Positions 44,552 to 55,165 of a stretch of 64,000 nucleotides of DNA are shown here, one piece after another; the first letter of the stretch is position 1; the number at the start of each line of letters is the position of its first letter. A program made the translations under genes and the position numbers. The notes under the pieces were generated by a model that saw only the letters and a list, made by a program, of their open reading frames with translations, was not told the DNA's origin and did no database searches. Source of the stretch: Earliella scabrosa (taxonomy: Eukaryota > Basidiomycota > Agaricomycetes > Polyporales > Polyporaceae); contig JABYQQ010000006.1 of the NCBI GenBank assembly GCA_022605405.1, forward strand, positions 868,001-932,000, written 5' to 3'.

Positions 44552-46273
44552 TTACGTGTTGATGTCCCCAATCACTTCATCGGCCACCTCCGAGAACTCC
44601 GCAATGAGCCTCTCCCGTTCCGCCTCAGCCTTACAGACAGCCGCAAGCCGCTTGCCATATCGGCGGAAGGTGAACTTGAACAACTCCAACGGCCGCCCGA
44701 GCCATTTCTTGCGTAACGCCAATGTTGACCGCAGCATCTTGCAAGCTGCAACGTATTCGTCGTAGGAGCAGGCATATGTGGGGATGAACCACTCGAAGGT
44801 GAGGGTCCGAAGGCCTGGGTGTGATATGGTCTCGAGCCCGTCGTTGCTATGATCACCATTCCAGCTGGATAGCGCTTTGACGAGCGCATCTGGCTTGCGG
44901 ACCACGAAGCGCGCCGTCAGGTTCGTGAGGTGGGGAAAGGCGACGAGGGCGCGCTCGAACTCCGCATCGATGACACGGTGAGGACAGAGTGGATGGTTCG
45001 CGATGCTGATGTTGAGCGAAGTGATTGCGTACGCATTGGAGGTGAAGAGGCGGAGAAAGTTGCCGATGGCGGCCAGAGGTTCGTATCGCTGGACCACGAT
45101 GAGGATGCGCATGGTCCCGCCAGCGTAGCAGCGCGCGGTCAGGCTATAAATCCTATCCGGGAGCAGTCGCAGCTCAATAGCAGTAATCGTTGCTATGACT
45201 GACAGATCGTTGAGCGCGCTCGGTATGCCTGATGGACTCAGCTGAGCTCCGGGGGAGAATGTCCTAGGAGATAGCTTGAGTACAGTTTCAGGAGGGAATT
45301 GAAGAGGAGTGAGTAAGGACGAGATGGTTTTGGAGGCATTCTCTCTGATGGTGCTCGTTCGCAAGTTCGGAAGAGTGATAACCCCAAGTCCGTCCGAGGC
45401 GATTTCGGCGCTAGGGATGTTTGCTAGAATAGCGATGTGCTTGAGGAGGGGATATTGTCTCAGCGACTGGACAATCGCGCTCATGCTGGTGCCTCTTGTG
45501 CATCGAAACTGAAACCGGTCATGGCACAGAGTGTCAATAACCAATTTCTTTAATGATGGTGCGGGAAGAGCGACATAGACGAGACTGGGAGACATGCGCA
45601 ACATCTGAAGGCGGGGAAGAATGTCTGTTCGAGAGAACGACCATGGTGTGGGCAAGCGCCTAGAACCAACACAGTGTGTCATATTGAGCGTGACGAGGAC
45701 CTTCATGCCGTGGTCGAGGAGGGCCCGCATCTTCTCGATAGTGACGCTTGTGAGGACGACTGTGAGGGACGTAATTCGGTCGAAATGAGGCTCCAGCAAT
45801 GTGAGATTGCGGGTAGTCTGCGAATTGAGTACTATCTTTGGGAGTTCAATAGGACGTGGGAAGGACCGCACAAGGAGCGTTCTCAAAAGTACTGGGCTGC
45901 GGACTAGACCAACGACGAACAGGTCCTCGTTCTTCAAGAGCGCCACCCAAAATTCGGGAGTGGCGAGGATGAGATGTCGCCATGTTTTGCAAACGAGCAT
46001 GAGGGTCAGGGTGTGCAGAGTGACTGGCTCGATGAGGGCAAAGATCATGATGAGTATCTCGGGGGGCAAATAATCGTGAATCGATGTTCCACGGTTGGAT
46101 CCGGCATGGAGAGCTGGGAGGGAGCCACGGTCACGACGGTCCATCCGCGCACAAATCCACGATGGTGCTTCTGAGGGCGGGAGACTGCTCAATGTTCGCT
46201 GGTCCCCACTTGCAAGCGGGCCATTGCTAGAGGAAACAGACGGAGGAACGTGGAGGGATTGCAAGTTATCCAT
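44552..46273 (-). CDS. F-box protein, single exon, 573 residues
   Basis: Probable substrate-recognition subunit of an SCF ubiquitin ligase. The F-box is at residues about 66-110: DYLPPEILIMIFALIEPVTL followed by LMLVCKTWRHLILATPEFW, the conserved Leu-Pro-Glu-Ile and C-Trp positions being clear. The remainder has irregular leucine-rich segments (RITSLTVVLTSV, LVTLNMTHC, LPRLQMLRMS, LKKLVIDTL, LTNLTARF) as in agaricomycete F-box proteins with degenerate LRRs. The target is unknown. The gene at 63115 is a paralogue, sharing the stretch SFSRTDILP near the same position. The Met chosen is the first of the open frame; a second Met lies at residue 44. Confidence 0.82.
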   Translation of the reverse strand: MDNLQSLHVPPSVSSSNGPLASGDQRTLSSLPPSEAPSWICARMDRRDRGSLPALHAGSNRGTSIHDYLPPEILIMIFALIEPVTLHTLTLMLVCKTWRHLILATPEFWVALLKNEDLFVVGLVRSPVLLRTLLVRSFPRPIELPKIVLNSQTTRNLTLLEPHFDRITSLTVVLTSVTIEKMRALLDHGMKVLVTLNMTHCVGSRRLPTPWSFSRTDILPRLQMLRMSPSLVYVALPAPSLKKLVIDTLCHDRFQFRCTRGTSMSAIVQSLRQYPLLKHIAILANIPSAEIASDGLGVITLPNLRTSTIRENASKTISSLLTPLQFPPETVLKLSPRTFSPGAQLSPSGIPSALNDLSVIATITAIELRLLPDRIYSLTARCYAGGTMRILIVVQRYEPLAAIGNFLRLFTSNAYAITSLNISIANHPLCPHRVIDAEFERALVAFPHLTNLTARFVVRKPDALVKALSSWNGDHSNDGLETISHPGLRTLTFEWFIPTYACSYDEYVAACKMLRSTLALRKKWLGRPLELFKFTFRRYGKRLAAVCKAEAERERLIAEFSEVADEVIGDINT

Positions 46274-46561
46274 GAGGGCAGTCAGTGTATTGACGAATCT
46301 ACGGCTGGAATCAGCTCTGACGGAATACTGTGCGATGCAGACGAGGTATTACCTCGAGTTTGTACTATGGTGATGGTGGTTGAGAAACACGAGGGGGTAG
46401 ACGCGTAACCGGTCAGTGATAACGCCCCCCGAGGACAATGGAAGCGCTGGAGAGCCACGCCAATTGGCACGTACTTACGGAAGTGGATGCTCGACCCCGT
46501 ATCGAGCGGCTGTTCGACAATTGGCCATGTATTACTCGCAGTCTGACCTCGTACAAGTGTG
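46274..46561. other. short intergenic region
   Basis: About 290 bases holding the F-box promoter and the SWP1 3' end. Nothing else recognised. Confidence 0.4.
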
Positions 46562-47687
46562 CTACTTAGAGCTTTTGCCGAGACGCCGCTCGCCCAACGC
46601 AGCCAACGCACGCTTTCCGGTGAGCGCGGTCGGGATGCTGAGAATGGCGCCATACAGGAGGACCTGCCCGAGGCGCAGGCTGACCCAGTACCATATGAGA
46701 AGACCTTCGAACGCGGCGAGCGTGGCGATGAAGGGGAAGATACTCGAAGACCAGAGGTGTGGAATCTGTGGACGAATGTCCGTGATCTGGAACGCAGGAT
46801 TTTGTCAGCATGCGATGTTCCTAAATAGATTAACTATACGGAGTGCTTTCAGGGATAGGGAAACGCGTCTGGGTAGGCGGGCGAGTACTTCTCACAAGAA
46901 GCGCGAGCCTAGTACACCTTGCCTGACCCATACTACGTATTTCTGGGAGAACAGACCGTGAAGGATAACAGAGACGTACCAGGGCCATGAGAACAATCCA
47001 GGGCACGGATAGGAGGAGCGTGAATACGGCAGAGATGAACGGCAGAGGAACCTTCTGTTCGGGACGGAAAGTGTGGACAATCTCCGGGAGAGGGTGGAAC
47101 GACGCTTCGTCGGGATGTTGCGCGGGTGTCTGGGAAGGAGGGACAATGAGGTCGAACAGCTCATACTGCACAGGGTTGTGAACGAATGAGCCAAGGTAAA
47201 GAGAGACTTTGAGTGGGTCGTTGCTGGTGGGAGGAAGGGATGCTGGTGGACGTGCCATGTTCTACTGGCGAGTCAGAGAGAAGAAAGAGGGCAAGGCATA
47301 TGACACGCACCAGTTCAAACTTGGCCTTGCCACCAGAGGTGACCTTCACCGGCTGTACGCCCTCCTCACCAGACACTGGGTCGAAGAAGCGCAGGAATGT
47401 CTGGTGCGGCTGCACGCCCTTCCCATCCACGTCCAGAACCTGGAATGTGAGCTTGAGCGTGTCTGTCGGGCCCAGAGACAGTGGCGAGGGCTTCTGAGCA
47501 GTAGAGAGTCTGTGTAGGACATTAGGACGTGCACGGTGCGCGCGGTGGCTGCAACTCACGGCTCAGAACGCAATTGGCCTGCGTCGGACGAGGAGATGGT
47601 GAACCGAGGAGACTGAAGCTTCAAGACCGACGCTTGCGCGCCGGCGACCAGGAGCGAGCATACAAGCCAAGCGAATGCGCCGACCAT
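46562..47687 (-). CDS. SWP1: oligosaccharyltransferase subunit SWP1 (ribophorin II family), four exons
   Basis: Subunit of the ER oligosaccharyltransferase complex that transfers the lipid-linked glycan to Asn in nascent proteins. Exons: 47560-47687, 47311-47509, 46980-47261 and 46562-46786. It starts with a signal peptide (MVGAFAWLVCSLLVAGAQA). The lumenal part has TLKLTFQVLDVDGKGVQPHQ and FLRFFDPVSGEEGVQPVKV, typical of the family, then YLGSFVHNPVQYELFDL. Membrane segments follow: VFTLLLSVPWIVLMAL, FIATLAAFEGLLIWYWV and QVLLYGAILSIPTALTG. A basic tail ends in KSSK. The length of about 278 residues is close to yeast Swp1. The last acceptor is placed at TTCCAG before ITDIRPQ, giving a 193-nt intron. 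It lies head-to-tail with another N-glycan gene. Confidence 0.88.
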
Positions 47688-48083
47688 CGTGGACGTCGAC
47701 GAGAGAGATGTGTACCGTGAGCGCGCCTCGCGCAGCGCGACGTGTCACTTACCAGCGCGGTAACAAACAGATACTTACGACGTCTTACTCAGAACTCTTC
47801 CCACGGTTAGCTTGCTTAAGTGCACGTAGTTAACACCCTACACGCGTTTCCAATGCGAAATCCAACCCAATAGTTCGCACCGTTCATTCGACATAGTTTG
47901 GGCTTGCCACCAACCTCTGTCAAGGATGCTGATGCCGGTTCAGTTCCTCGACCTAGACATGCGTAGGCAATCCTGTACGCGTATCCTCGCACGCAAGGTG
48001 AAAGTACCATCTTGAGTTCATTGTGATATTCTACAGCATCTTGCTCGCAATACATATGATATGCACACATAAACATAGTGCCC
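47688..48083. other. intergenic region between SWP1 and the GH47 gene
   Basis: About 400 bases holding the SWP1 promoter and the mannosidase 3' end. Nothing else recognised. Confidence 0.4.
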
Positions 48084-50458
48084 TTACTCGGGCTTGCGCT
48101 CAGGGAGCTTCAGCGCCGGGCTGACCGCGGGAAGCTCGCCAGAAGTCGTCTTGAAAGCACCGGGGACGATGTGGCGCTTGCCGCTACCGTACGACGGCTT
48201 CGGCGGCGGGGCGATGAACGGGTGCGCCTCGGTGTTGAACACGTCTGCACAGAGAGAAAAGTCGGTAGCAGGTTAGGGGGCCGTTTCTCCACGAACAGCG
48301 TTGGAATACACTTACACTTGTCGAGGCTCCAGCGGTTGGGGTCGTCGAAGGTGAGGTAGAGGTACTTCAGCACCTCTGCGAACCAGAAGCTCTCCATGTC
48401 GTCGATGAAGTCCGAGTCGGTCGCGTCGACGTCCTCGATCGGTGCAAACGCGACCGTCGGCGTGCGGAGGAATGAGTTGATGCTGTCGATCATGCCGACC
48501 GCGCGCTCAAAGTACTTGCGATCGCCCGTCGCGCGGTACGCGTAGAAGTTGGACTCGAGCACCTCCGGGCGCATGTAGTAGTAGCTCGCGCCGTCGAGGA
48601 TGTAGAACCCGTGCTTGTTGTAGAACGCGAGGTCGCCCGAGCTCGGGGTCTCGCCTGAGTAGTTGCCGTCCTTGGAAATGAAACCAAACGCCTCAGGGCC
48701 GATGCCGGTTCTGTGGTCGTGCGCGACGGTTAGCGGCCTGACCAGGAAGGAAAACCAGTGTGAACGAACGTACGCAGTGCTAGCATAGGTGTTCCAGCAG
48801 CCCTCGTTGAGGTCGAGACCGATGTTGACAATCGTCTTGTTGTTCGTCATCTTGCCACCCATGATCCAGTTGCCCGCCATGAAGCACGCAAGGTGGGAGC
48901 CGATGTGCCGAATGGTGCCGCTGTTGTCGAGATCCGCGAGGTAGGTCCAGTCGCCAACAGTCGATTTCTGTAGCGAAAGCATTCAGCCTACGTGTGTCAA
49001 GACAGTAATAGTTCATGCTATGTCACCTTCAGAAGCGTCTTGATGGACGAGTCGACGGCGGTAACCCAAGTATCCGTAAAGAAGTCGTCGTCTGTGTTCG
49101 TAAGACGGGCGTACTTGATCAAATACTCGATGTAACTGTCGGATCCACCACCCCAAGTCTTTGTTGGGGTCAGTACGTGCACTTCTCAGTGCTATAGACC
49201 CGTTACTTACGACGTACGCGCCGACCGCCTTTCCGGTTGAAGGGTCGATGCCCTGGGCCGGGAAGCCAGGGATAGGCGCAGGCTATAATCGGCGTTATCA
49301 GAGGACCGCCGAGTACCTGGAGAAACGATTTCTCTACCTGGCTTGCAATCTGCCTGACGGAGTCTTCGGCCAGTGCCCGATAGGTATCGTTTCCAGTGTA
49401 CTTGCTGCAACCAGTGAACGCATCAGTTGGAGTCGCTTTCAAATCGAAATTGTAGACTCACGCGAGCCGCGACCACTCAAGAGTGAGCTATACCCAATCT
49501 GTGAACATCTCATTCCAGAAGTAACACTGGGTCTGTACTCACTGTACCAGCTTCTGCAATGTTAGACTGCAGTATTGCATTGCGGGTTAGAGACAAGATA
49601 GCGCGATCGAGACGTAAGACGCACTGTACCAATGTTTGGCCTGCTATTGTTGAAGTTGACGTGGCCAAAAGGCACGACGTTGCCCTGACGGTCTCATGAG
49701 CTGACTGCGCCCACTGGCAGTATCCAGACAGTGGACTCACTCGAGACCAGCCAATGGTCATCTTCTGGGCGAGTGTCTCGGCTTGCTCGAGGAGCGCCGG
49801 GAACTTCTCGCCAGTCAGCTCGTATGCGCTGAGCAAGCCTCCCAGGAACCGAATGGTTGTCTCGAATATGCTGCACAAAAACGAGGGTGAGTTGGGGTTC
49901 CACACGTCCTTCGTGTATAGCCACCAACCTGACAGTGTCGCTAGTGTGCGAGACCGTGAAATCGACGGTGCTCATGTGGTCAACAGCTTCCTTCACAAGC
50001 TCCTGTAGACACGGGCGTAAAAAATCAGGATGTCGTGTGCCGCAGCTCGACGGGTAGTTCCGCACCTGTTCGTCCATGACGATCTGAGAAGCAGAGTTGA
50101 GCAAGTTTAATCCCATCAGCACGCCTGAAGACTCACCATAGTGGAGATTGCGTCGGCAATTGATGCGCCCCAGCCATTGCGACTGTCTACGAAGCCCTTC
50201 GAGATGGGCGCAAGGTCATCGTGAGGGAACGCGAACTCCCTGCATCACATGCTTGGTGTCAGAGACGCGTCACACGAGCATACACATTATCACGTACTTA
50301 TACGCGTTCCAGCTGTCCATGAAGATGTCCTTCACGGCCTGCTTGTGCTTCGGGGCGTCGCGGGGCAAGACGAGAAACGGAGTTTGGATGCGAGCGCTAA
50401 GCGCGCTGGACATGCACGCGAGCGCGACGACCGACGTCCGGAGCGACCAAGAGACCAT
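48084..50458 (-). CDS. class I alpha-1,2-mannosidase (glycoside hydrolase family 47), about ten or more exons
   Basis: Inverting, calcium-dependent exo-mannosidase that trims Man alpha-1,2-Man from N-glycans in the secretory pathway or outside the cell. Exon 1 starts with a cleavable signal peptide (SVVALACMSSALSA) rather than the type II anchor of ER mannosidase. It then reads KQAVKDIFMDSWNAYK. Family marks in order: NGWGASIADAISTM, SIFETTIRFLGGLLSAYELTGE with the catalytic-site Glu, SNIAEAGT, VTWGGGSDSYIEYLIKYARL, SHLACFMAGNWIMGGK, YYMRPEVLESNFYAYRATGD with a second acidic residue, DDMESFWFAEVLKYLYLTF, and NTEAHPF whose Thr binds calcium. The end is a short basic tail, stop at 48084-48086. 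The secreted form suggests a Golgi-lumenal or extracellular enzyme similar to fungal msdS types. Confidence 0.9.
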
Positions 50459-51428
50459 CACGACGAGCCTCGTAGGGATGGGGGATGCGCAGAGCAGGGA
50501 TGGGGGGCGCGACGAGGCAACCGCTCCGGCGCGTGGAGTGCGCCTTAAATACCGCAGGGAACCCGTCCCCCGCTTCCAGTTCTTGGCCCCAGGCGCACGC
50601 GGCCAGTGGTCACTGTCGGCGCGGGCTGACAGCCTCCGACAGCGTCGCTTCGCCGTGAGGGCGGAGTGCCTGGCCAGTGACCTCACTACGAGTCACCCGC
50701 CAGGTCGGGCTGAACGCCTGCGGTCTCCGACTATGTCAGGATGCATGCCGCCGGAGGAGAGCAGCCACACGCTCACCGAGATGATAAGTGCTAGGCAGAG
50801 GGGCATATGACGACTTTCTGATCGCGGAAACGCACATCATCCTGCGCCTGGCCGCGGTTTACGGCCGCTGTCCTGTCCTGGGGTCAGGGTGAGCTGGAAG
50901 GCACGTTCTCGAGCCCGTCGGGCACTCCGTCTTACGTCCGCAGACGACGTTTTTTGAATGCTTTGGAGGAGAAGGTACCTCGGTGAATCGCCGGAGGTGC
51001 ATGAATAGGCTCACCACGGCCGAACCGACGACGAGAAGGCGGGGAACGACCATGTGCCCGACTGAGCGCGCCTGTTGCGAAGTTTGATGGGGCTGCCTCA
51101 GAGCCGGACTCGTGATGCCACATACGCATGATGGAAGACGGAGAAGCAGCGCCGCGAACGCGAGTCTGCCTTCGGATAGGACGCCGATAGGACCCTCGAA
51201 ACTCGACCCGAGATGCTGCTAAGGTTATAGTGAGGTGATATCTGGATGCAGCACAATGACATTACGACAACGGACGCCTGGGAGTGGGAATACCATGCTA
51301 CTTCGGATAGGTGAGCTCGGGCACCTTGAGAGACCGGAAGCAACCGTCTATATTCCATGAGCGCACGAAAACAAGTAGGAGAGTAGATGGAGAGCAGGGG
51401 TAGATGAGGAAACATGGCGCATCGAATA
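50459..51428. other. intergenic region, no gene recognised
   Basis: About 970 bases between two minus-strand genes. The GC-rich part next to the mannosidase is its promoter side; further frames are shadows. Confidence 0.4.
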
Positions 51429-53896
51429 CTAAGCCGCAACATTAGCGTTGTGGTGACGTGAAGCGGTGTCGTCGATCGCGCTAGCGCTTGAGGCGGCTAC
51501 GGCAGTGTCTTTCTGGGGGAAGAAATCTTCGTCCGCGATCCACGCGATGAGATGTCTTGCGGACCGCCGGTAAGTGCTCGAACAACGTCACGGGTGGAGA
51601 AAAAGCACGCACTTCTCCTTCACATGAGACCGGAGTCCGTTGAACGTGAGCAACCGCTTCGGCTGCTGATCTTGGCTGGCAGAGGACGCATGAGCGCAGT
51701 GTCGGCAGCCATACACCTTCTCGTTGGCTGCACTGGACGACATCAGCTGTTCGGTGAGCCCATGCTGGATGGGGGGCTTGGCTGGAGCATCCACAAGAGC
51801 AAAGGTGCATTCTGTATGACGCTTGCAATGTCGACCCTGGCAGATGACGATATGAGCGAGAGGCCAAGAGGGTCCGGGAGCCCGAATACGCACAACGCTT
51901 GCGACGTTCATGATGAGCGAACACGACGTGCACTGGACACGATCCCCGACTTCGTCCGTAATCCGGATAGAATCCGCATCCTCTGCAGAGGTCCCACACA
52001 GGGCGAGCACCTGCGAGATCGCATCGATCACCTGCCACATAGACGGTGGTCGTCAGTAGCGTTCCCGATGAATAGGCAGGATCGACAGGTACCCGTTGAT
52101 CTAGCTCGAAGCGTTCCGCACTCCACTTCTCGCTGCTGGCCCTCTTCTTCGGCAGATGCTGGCAGACATGCTCGCACACGCGCGCGAAGTCCATGCCCCC
52201 GTCATCGGGCTTATTCTTCCCTAGAGCGGCCTTGTCACACCGCTTGCATCGGAACCGTGCGGTCAGGCGGTCGACGGGGTGAAGCTTCCGTCTGCTCATC
52301 ATCTTCCATCCGGGGAAACCCAGCACCCCGGCGAGCGCCGCCTTCGCCGCTTCTCGCCACTGCTTGAGGTTCTCCTCTAGGACCGAAGCAACGAACGGGT
52401 CCTTCATCGTGCGCTTCTCCGCACCAGAGGGCCCGGCCTCGAAGATCTTGACCACGGGAAGCTTGCGGAATTCGCTCAGGTTCGGAAGGACGGGCGTCGG
52501 GTCGTTCTTCGCTTTCATGGTGCTTAAGGTGCTCCGCACTTGGTCCAGGCGCGCGCGCTGTTTGCGGTCTGTCTCACGGGCGATGTCACGCTCCTCATGA
52601 GCTACGACTTCCCGAGCCACGGCCTCTCGGATCTCCTCGAAATCTGCGCATGATGCTGGATACGGGCACTTGATGGAAGGTTGTTGACGACGTACCATCG
52701 GGTGTAACAGCCTCCAGCGAACGATTTCTGGCGTCATGCAAGGTGTTGTAGGATGGTGTCCTGAGTAGTGCGCGCGTCGACCAATGGTTTTCCTTCGCGA
52801 TAGTGGCAGTCCTGGCGAGGACGGTCAGCGGGATCAACTTGGTTCGCTGAATGATACTTACATTTCCAGGTTACGTTGACGGATAACATTGCGCCGCTCT
52901 TCATACCGCATACTCCACTGAACAAGCTCTCGGTAAAACTGGGTAGATGTCAGCTCCCATGCCCGTCACGGTTGAGGGCACAAGCAAGACACAGACCTCC
53001 GTCAACGCAGGCATCCTGTCGGCGATGGCTTGCTTCTCCGCCACCCAATCAGCGACAGCCTGGTCGCCGAGGAGCCTCGCCTTCTTAAAGTCGTTAATCG
53101 CCTGCAGCCACTCCTCTTTCCGCACCAAAGTCCTTTGAGTGTTTCCGTAGTGCCCTAAGTAGACCGTAATTAGCGACTCCGCTGGTGGGTGGTTGAGGTA
53201 TAGACACACCATCCGTGCGCTCCATGCGGGGGACCCATTGGAGGAAGTCGGGATATTCGACTACATCTTGAGGCGTCACTGCATAGAGAGCTTCGGCGCT
53301 GGGAGGCTTTCATGAGCACGATTGGACAGGCAGGCAAAGCACTACTCACCGCCAGGTGTTCAAACAGGTAGGCTGAGAAGTATAGCAGTTAGCGTCGTGA
53401 ACCTCACAGACGCGAGAACAAAGACGAGCCACTCACTTTGTCGCAGATCCGGGCGCGTAGCGCAAAGGAGTGGTACATCTCCTTCGTCCGTTTCTGGCAT
53501 ACCTGCGCAAGTCTCACTCTTAGGTTCCAACCGCTCGTACCATGGTCTGGTCACAATTCGCACCTCACAAGTCTTGAAATCGAACAGGAGCGATGCGAAG
53601 GACGCTTCGGTGAAGTTAGGGGTAAAGTTCGGGATGGGGCATGGCGGGCACCGGGCACGAGCATCGCGCCATATGGGGTCCGTCTCCTTGTTGTTGACGA
53701 GGACTTTGAAGAAGTGCTTGCTCGTGCGCGCCAGTGCGAGGATGTCGCGCGGCGAGGGTACGTGCGAGAGGATCATCGAGACCATCTCGAGTGGCATCAA
53801 GGTCATGTAGCACCGAGGCGGCATATCAATGTCCATGTCAGCCTGTTTGTTTAGCGGTCCATTGGGATCCGTTTTGCGTCGTTTTGAGGGCGGCAT
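51429..53896 (-). CDS. F-box protein with C-terminal Cys/His zinc-finger-like region (several exons)
   Basis: Probable SCF ubiquitin-ligase adaptor. The first exon starts at MPPSKRRKTDPNG (nuclear-type basic run; an in-frame Met 17 residues earlier is possible). It has the F-box YMTLMPLEMVSMILSHVPSP...LALARTSKHF and then WRDARARCPPCPIP. Middle exons (53280-52350) contain long charged helices with PVVKIFEAGPS and LGFPGWKMMSR. A pair CKRC lies near 52230, followed by CEHVCQHLPKK. An intron (about 52040-52105) then restores frame to VIDAISQVLALCG and an exon with CTSC, CRHC and HVKEKH. The last exon begins HLIAWIADEDFFP and stops at 51429-51431. The CxxC...HxxxxH pattern reads as degenerate zinc fingers. 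Similar F-box proteins with a Cys-rich end occur in agaricomycetes. The substrate is unknown. Confidence 0.72.
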
Positions 53897-54211
53897 GGTT
53901 GATGATTTGACCGGAGTATGTGACTCAATTGGGCTGAGGATAGGCACGATATGTCTGGATAAGAATTGAATTGCAGTCAGTATGTGTTGTACTCTGCGCG
54001 AGGCTTGCGCTGTTCACCACAAAATCGACTAACTGTTGTAGTAGGCTGTGGTTGAAGCTGTGGAGGTCGCTGCTCCTGTGGAGGTGGTTCAAACCAGGTT
54101 CAAACTCACGTTTGTGTCCCCTGAGTAGAAACTGGGCGCTAGTGTTTTACCGCAGTCGGCACTCGGGCCGTTTGCGCAGTCAATATTTGCTGCTTGCACA
54201 CAGGCGTATGG
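53897..54211. other. short intergenic region
   Basis: About 315 bases between the F-box gene start and the tRNA. Only a short imperfect repeat CTCCTGTGGAGGT is noted near 54070-54085. Confidence 0.4.
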
Positions 54212-54283
54212 GGCTCTATAGCTCAGTGGTAGAGCATACGATTGCAGATCGTGTGGTCCCGTGTTCGAACCACGGTGGGGCCT
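54212..54283 (+). tRNA. tRNA-Cys (anticodon GCA), no intron
   Basis: A full cloverleaf folds by hand. The acceptor GGCTCTA (54212-54218) pairs with TGGGGCC (54276-54282) using two G-U pairs. The D arm is GCTC/GAGC with AGTGGTA in the loop. The anticodon stem TACGA/TCGTG encloses TTGCAGA with GCA as anticodon. The T arm is CCGTG/CACGG with loop TTCGAAC. The discriminator is U, as expected for tRNA-Cys. A run of T (54283-54287) follows directly and serves as the RNA polymerase III terminator. Confidence 0.95.
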
Positions 54284-54287
54284 TTTT
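54283..54287 (+). terminator. Pol III terminator of tRNA-Cys
   Basis: TTTTT directly after the acceptor stem. Confidence 0.85.
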
Positions 54288-55165
54288 GCTATCACTGTGT
54301 AGGTCCAGTCTTCCCACGACTGCCGTGCCATTTCCTTAGACCAACTCGGGTCTCGACTTGACGACGTCCCTTCTCCTTTGATAACGAACTCATGCAGCAA
54401 CTTCGCACTACATTGCTTATCCCTAATCCGTTGTGTCGGTCAAGCCCGATGGAATTCAGTCATCCAACCCGACATCAGCCACAGTTTTCGCACAGTACAT
54501 CCCGGAGGATGTAATGGTTCATGTTCCGACATAGGCTATAGAGATGGAGAAGATAGCAAGAGACCATTCTGCGCGACCATTCTCGCACACCTCGCAACAG
54601 GTAAGTCGTAGTCTTCTCGCTTCCAAGACACTGCATAGTGATGAACAGTACTTCAGGCAGGGATCCCGCTCAGCCTGACACGGTGTGACACGTTCCCATA
54701 AGAAAGGGACGTTCGCAAGCATCACCGCCGTAATGGACAGCCTCTCGAGCCGTGACAGCCTTCGTGCGACTTAACGCCATATGCATTGGAGGCAGGTCCT
54801 GTGCTGCCCGCAAACGGTCGCAATGCCATCTGTCGCGCATACGCCGACGTTCTATTAATGTGTCGCACAGGGCACGCAGCGAAGCGGGTTCCAACAATAG
54901 CTACACACGGTTAGTGTCCCCCATGATGAGCGCGCTCTTGAAGCTCGATGTTGATGCACACCCAGTGTCGGGTCTATTTTCAGGACAGAGATCTTGACGA
55001 CGTGCCGAACTGACGTCCGCTTACAGTGCGAGTATCAATCCATCGAGCCGCCCTCGATAGGTCATTTAATATGCGAGGCCAGGCTCCCCGGCTGCTCACC
55101 TTCCCCCTCGAGGTCACCGCGGTCGCGTCCTTCCTTCCAGTTTCTTCTTACAACGTCCATTCGAC
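54288..55165. other. intergenic region upstream of the first sedolisin
   Basis: About 880 bases without a recognised gene. The final 100 bases carry a TATA-like box and a pyrimidine-rich leader shared with the second sedolisin. Confidence 0.4.
55064..55118 (+). promoter_or_regulatory. core promoter and leader of sedolisin 1
   Basis: ATTTAATATG (55064-55073) lies about 95 bp before the ATG. CTCGAGGTCACC (55107-55118) lies 48 bp before the ATG, and the same 12-mer precedes the second sedolisin gene at a similar distance. Confidence 0.5.

Noticed and set aside
51481..52737. A single 418-codon frame as the C-terminal coding region of the zinc-finger-like F-box gene
   Set aside because: The frame only appears long. 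Two introns (about 52040-52105 and after HVKEK) switch to another frame with CTSC, CRHC and HVKEKH, which gives a more coherent protein ending at 51429.
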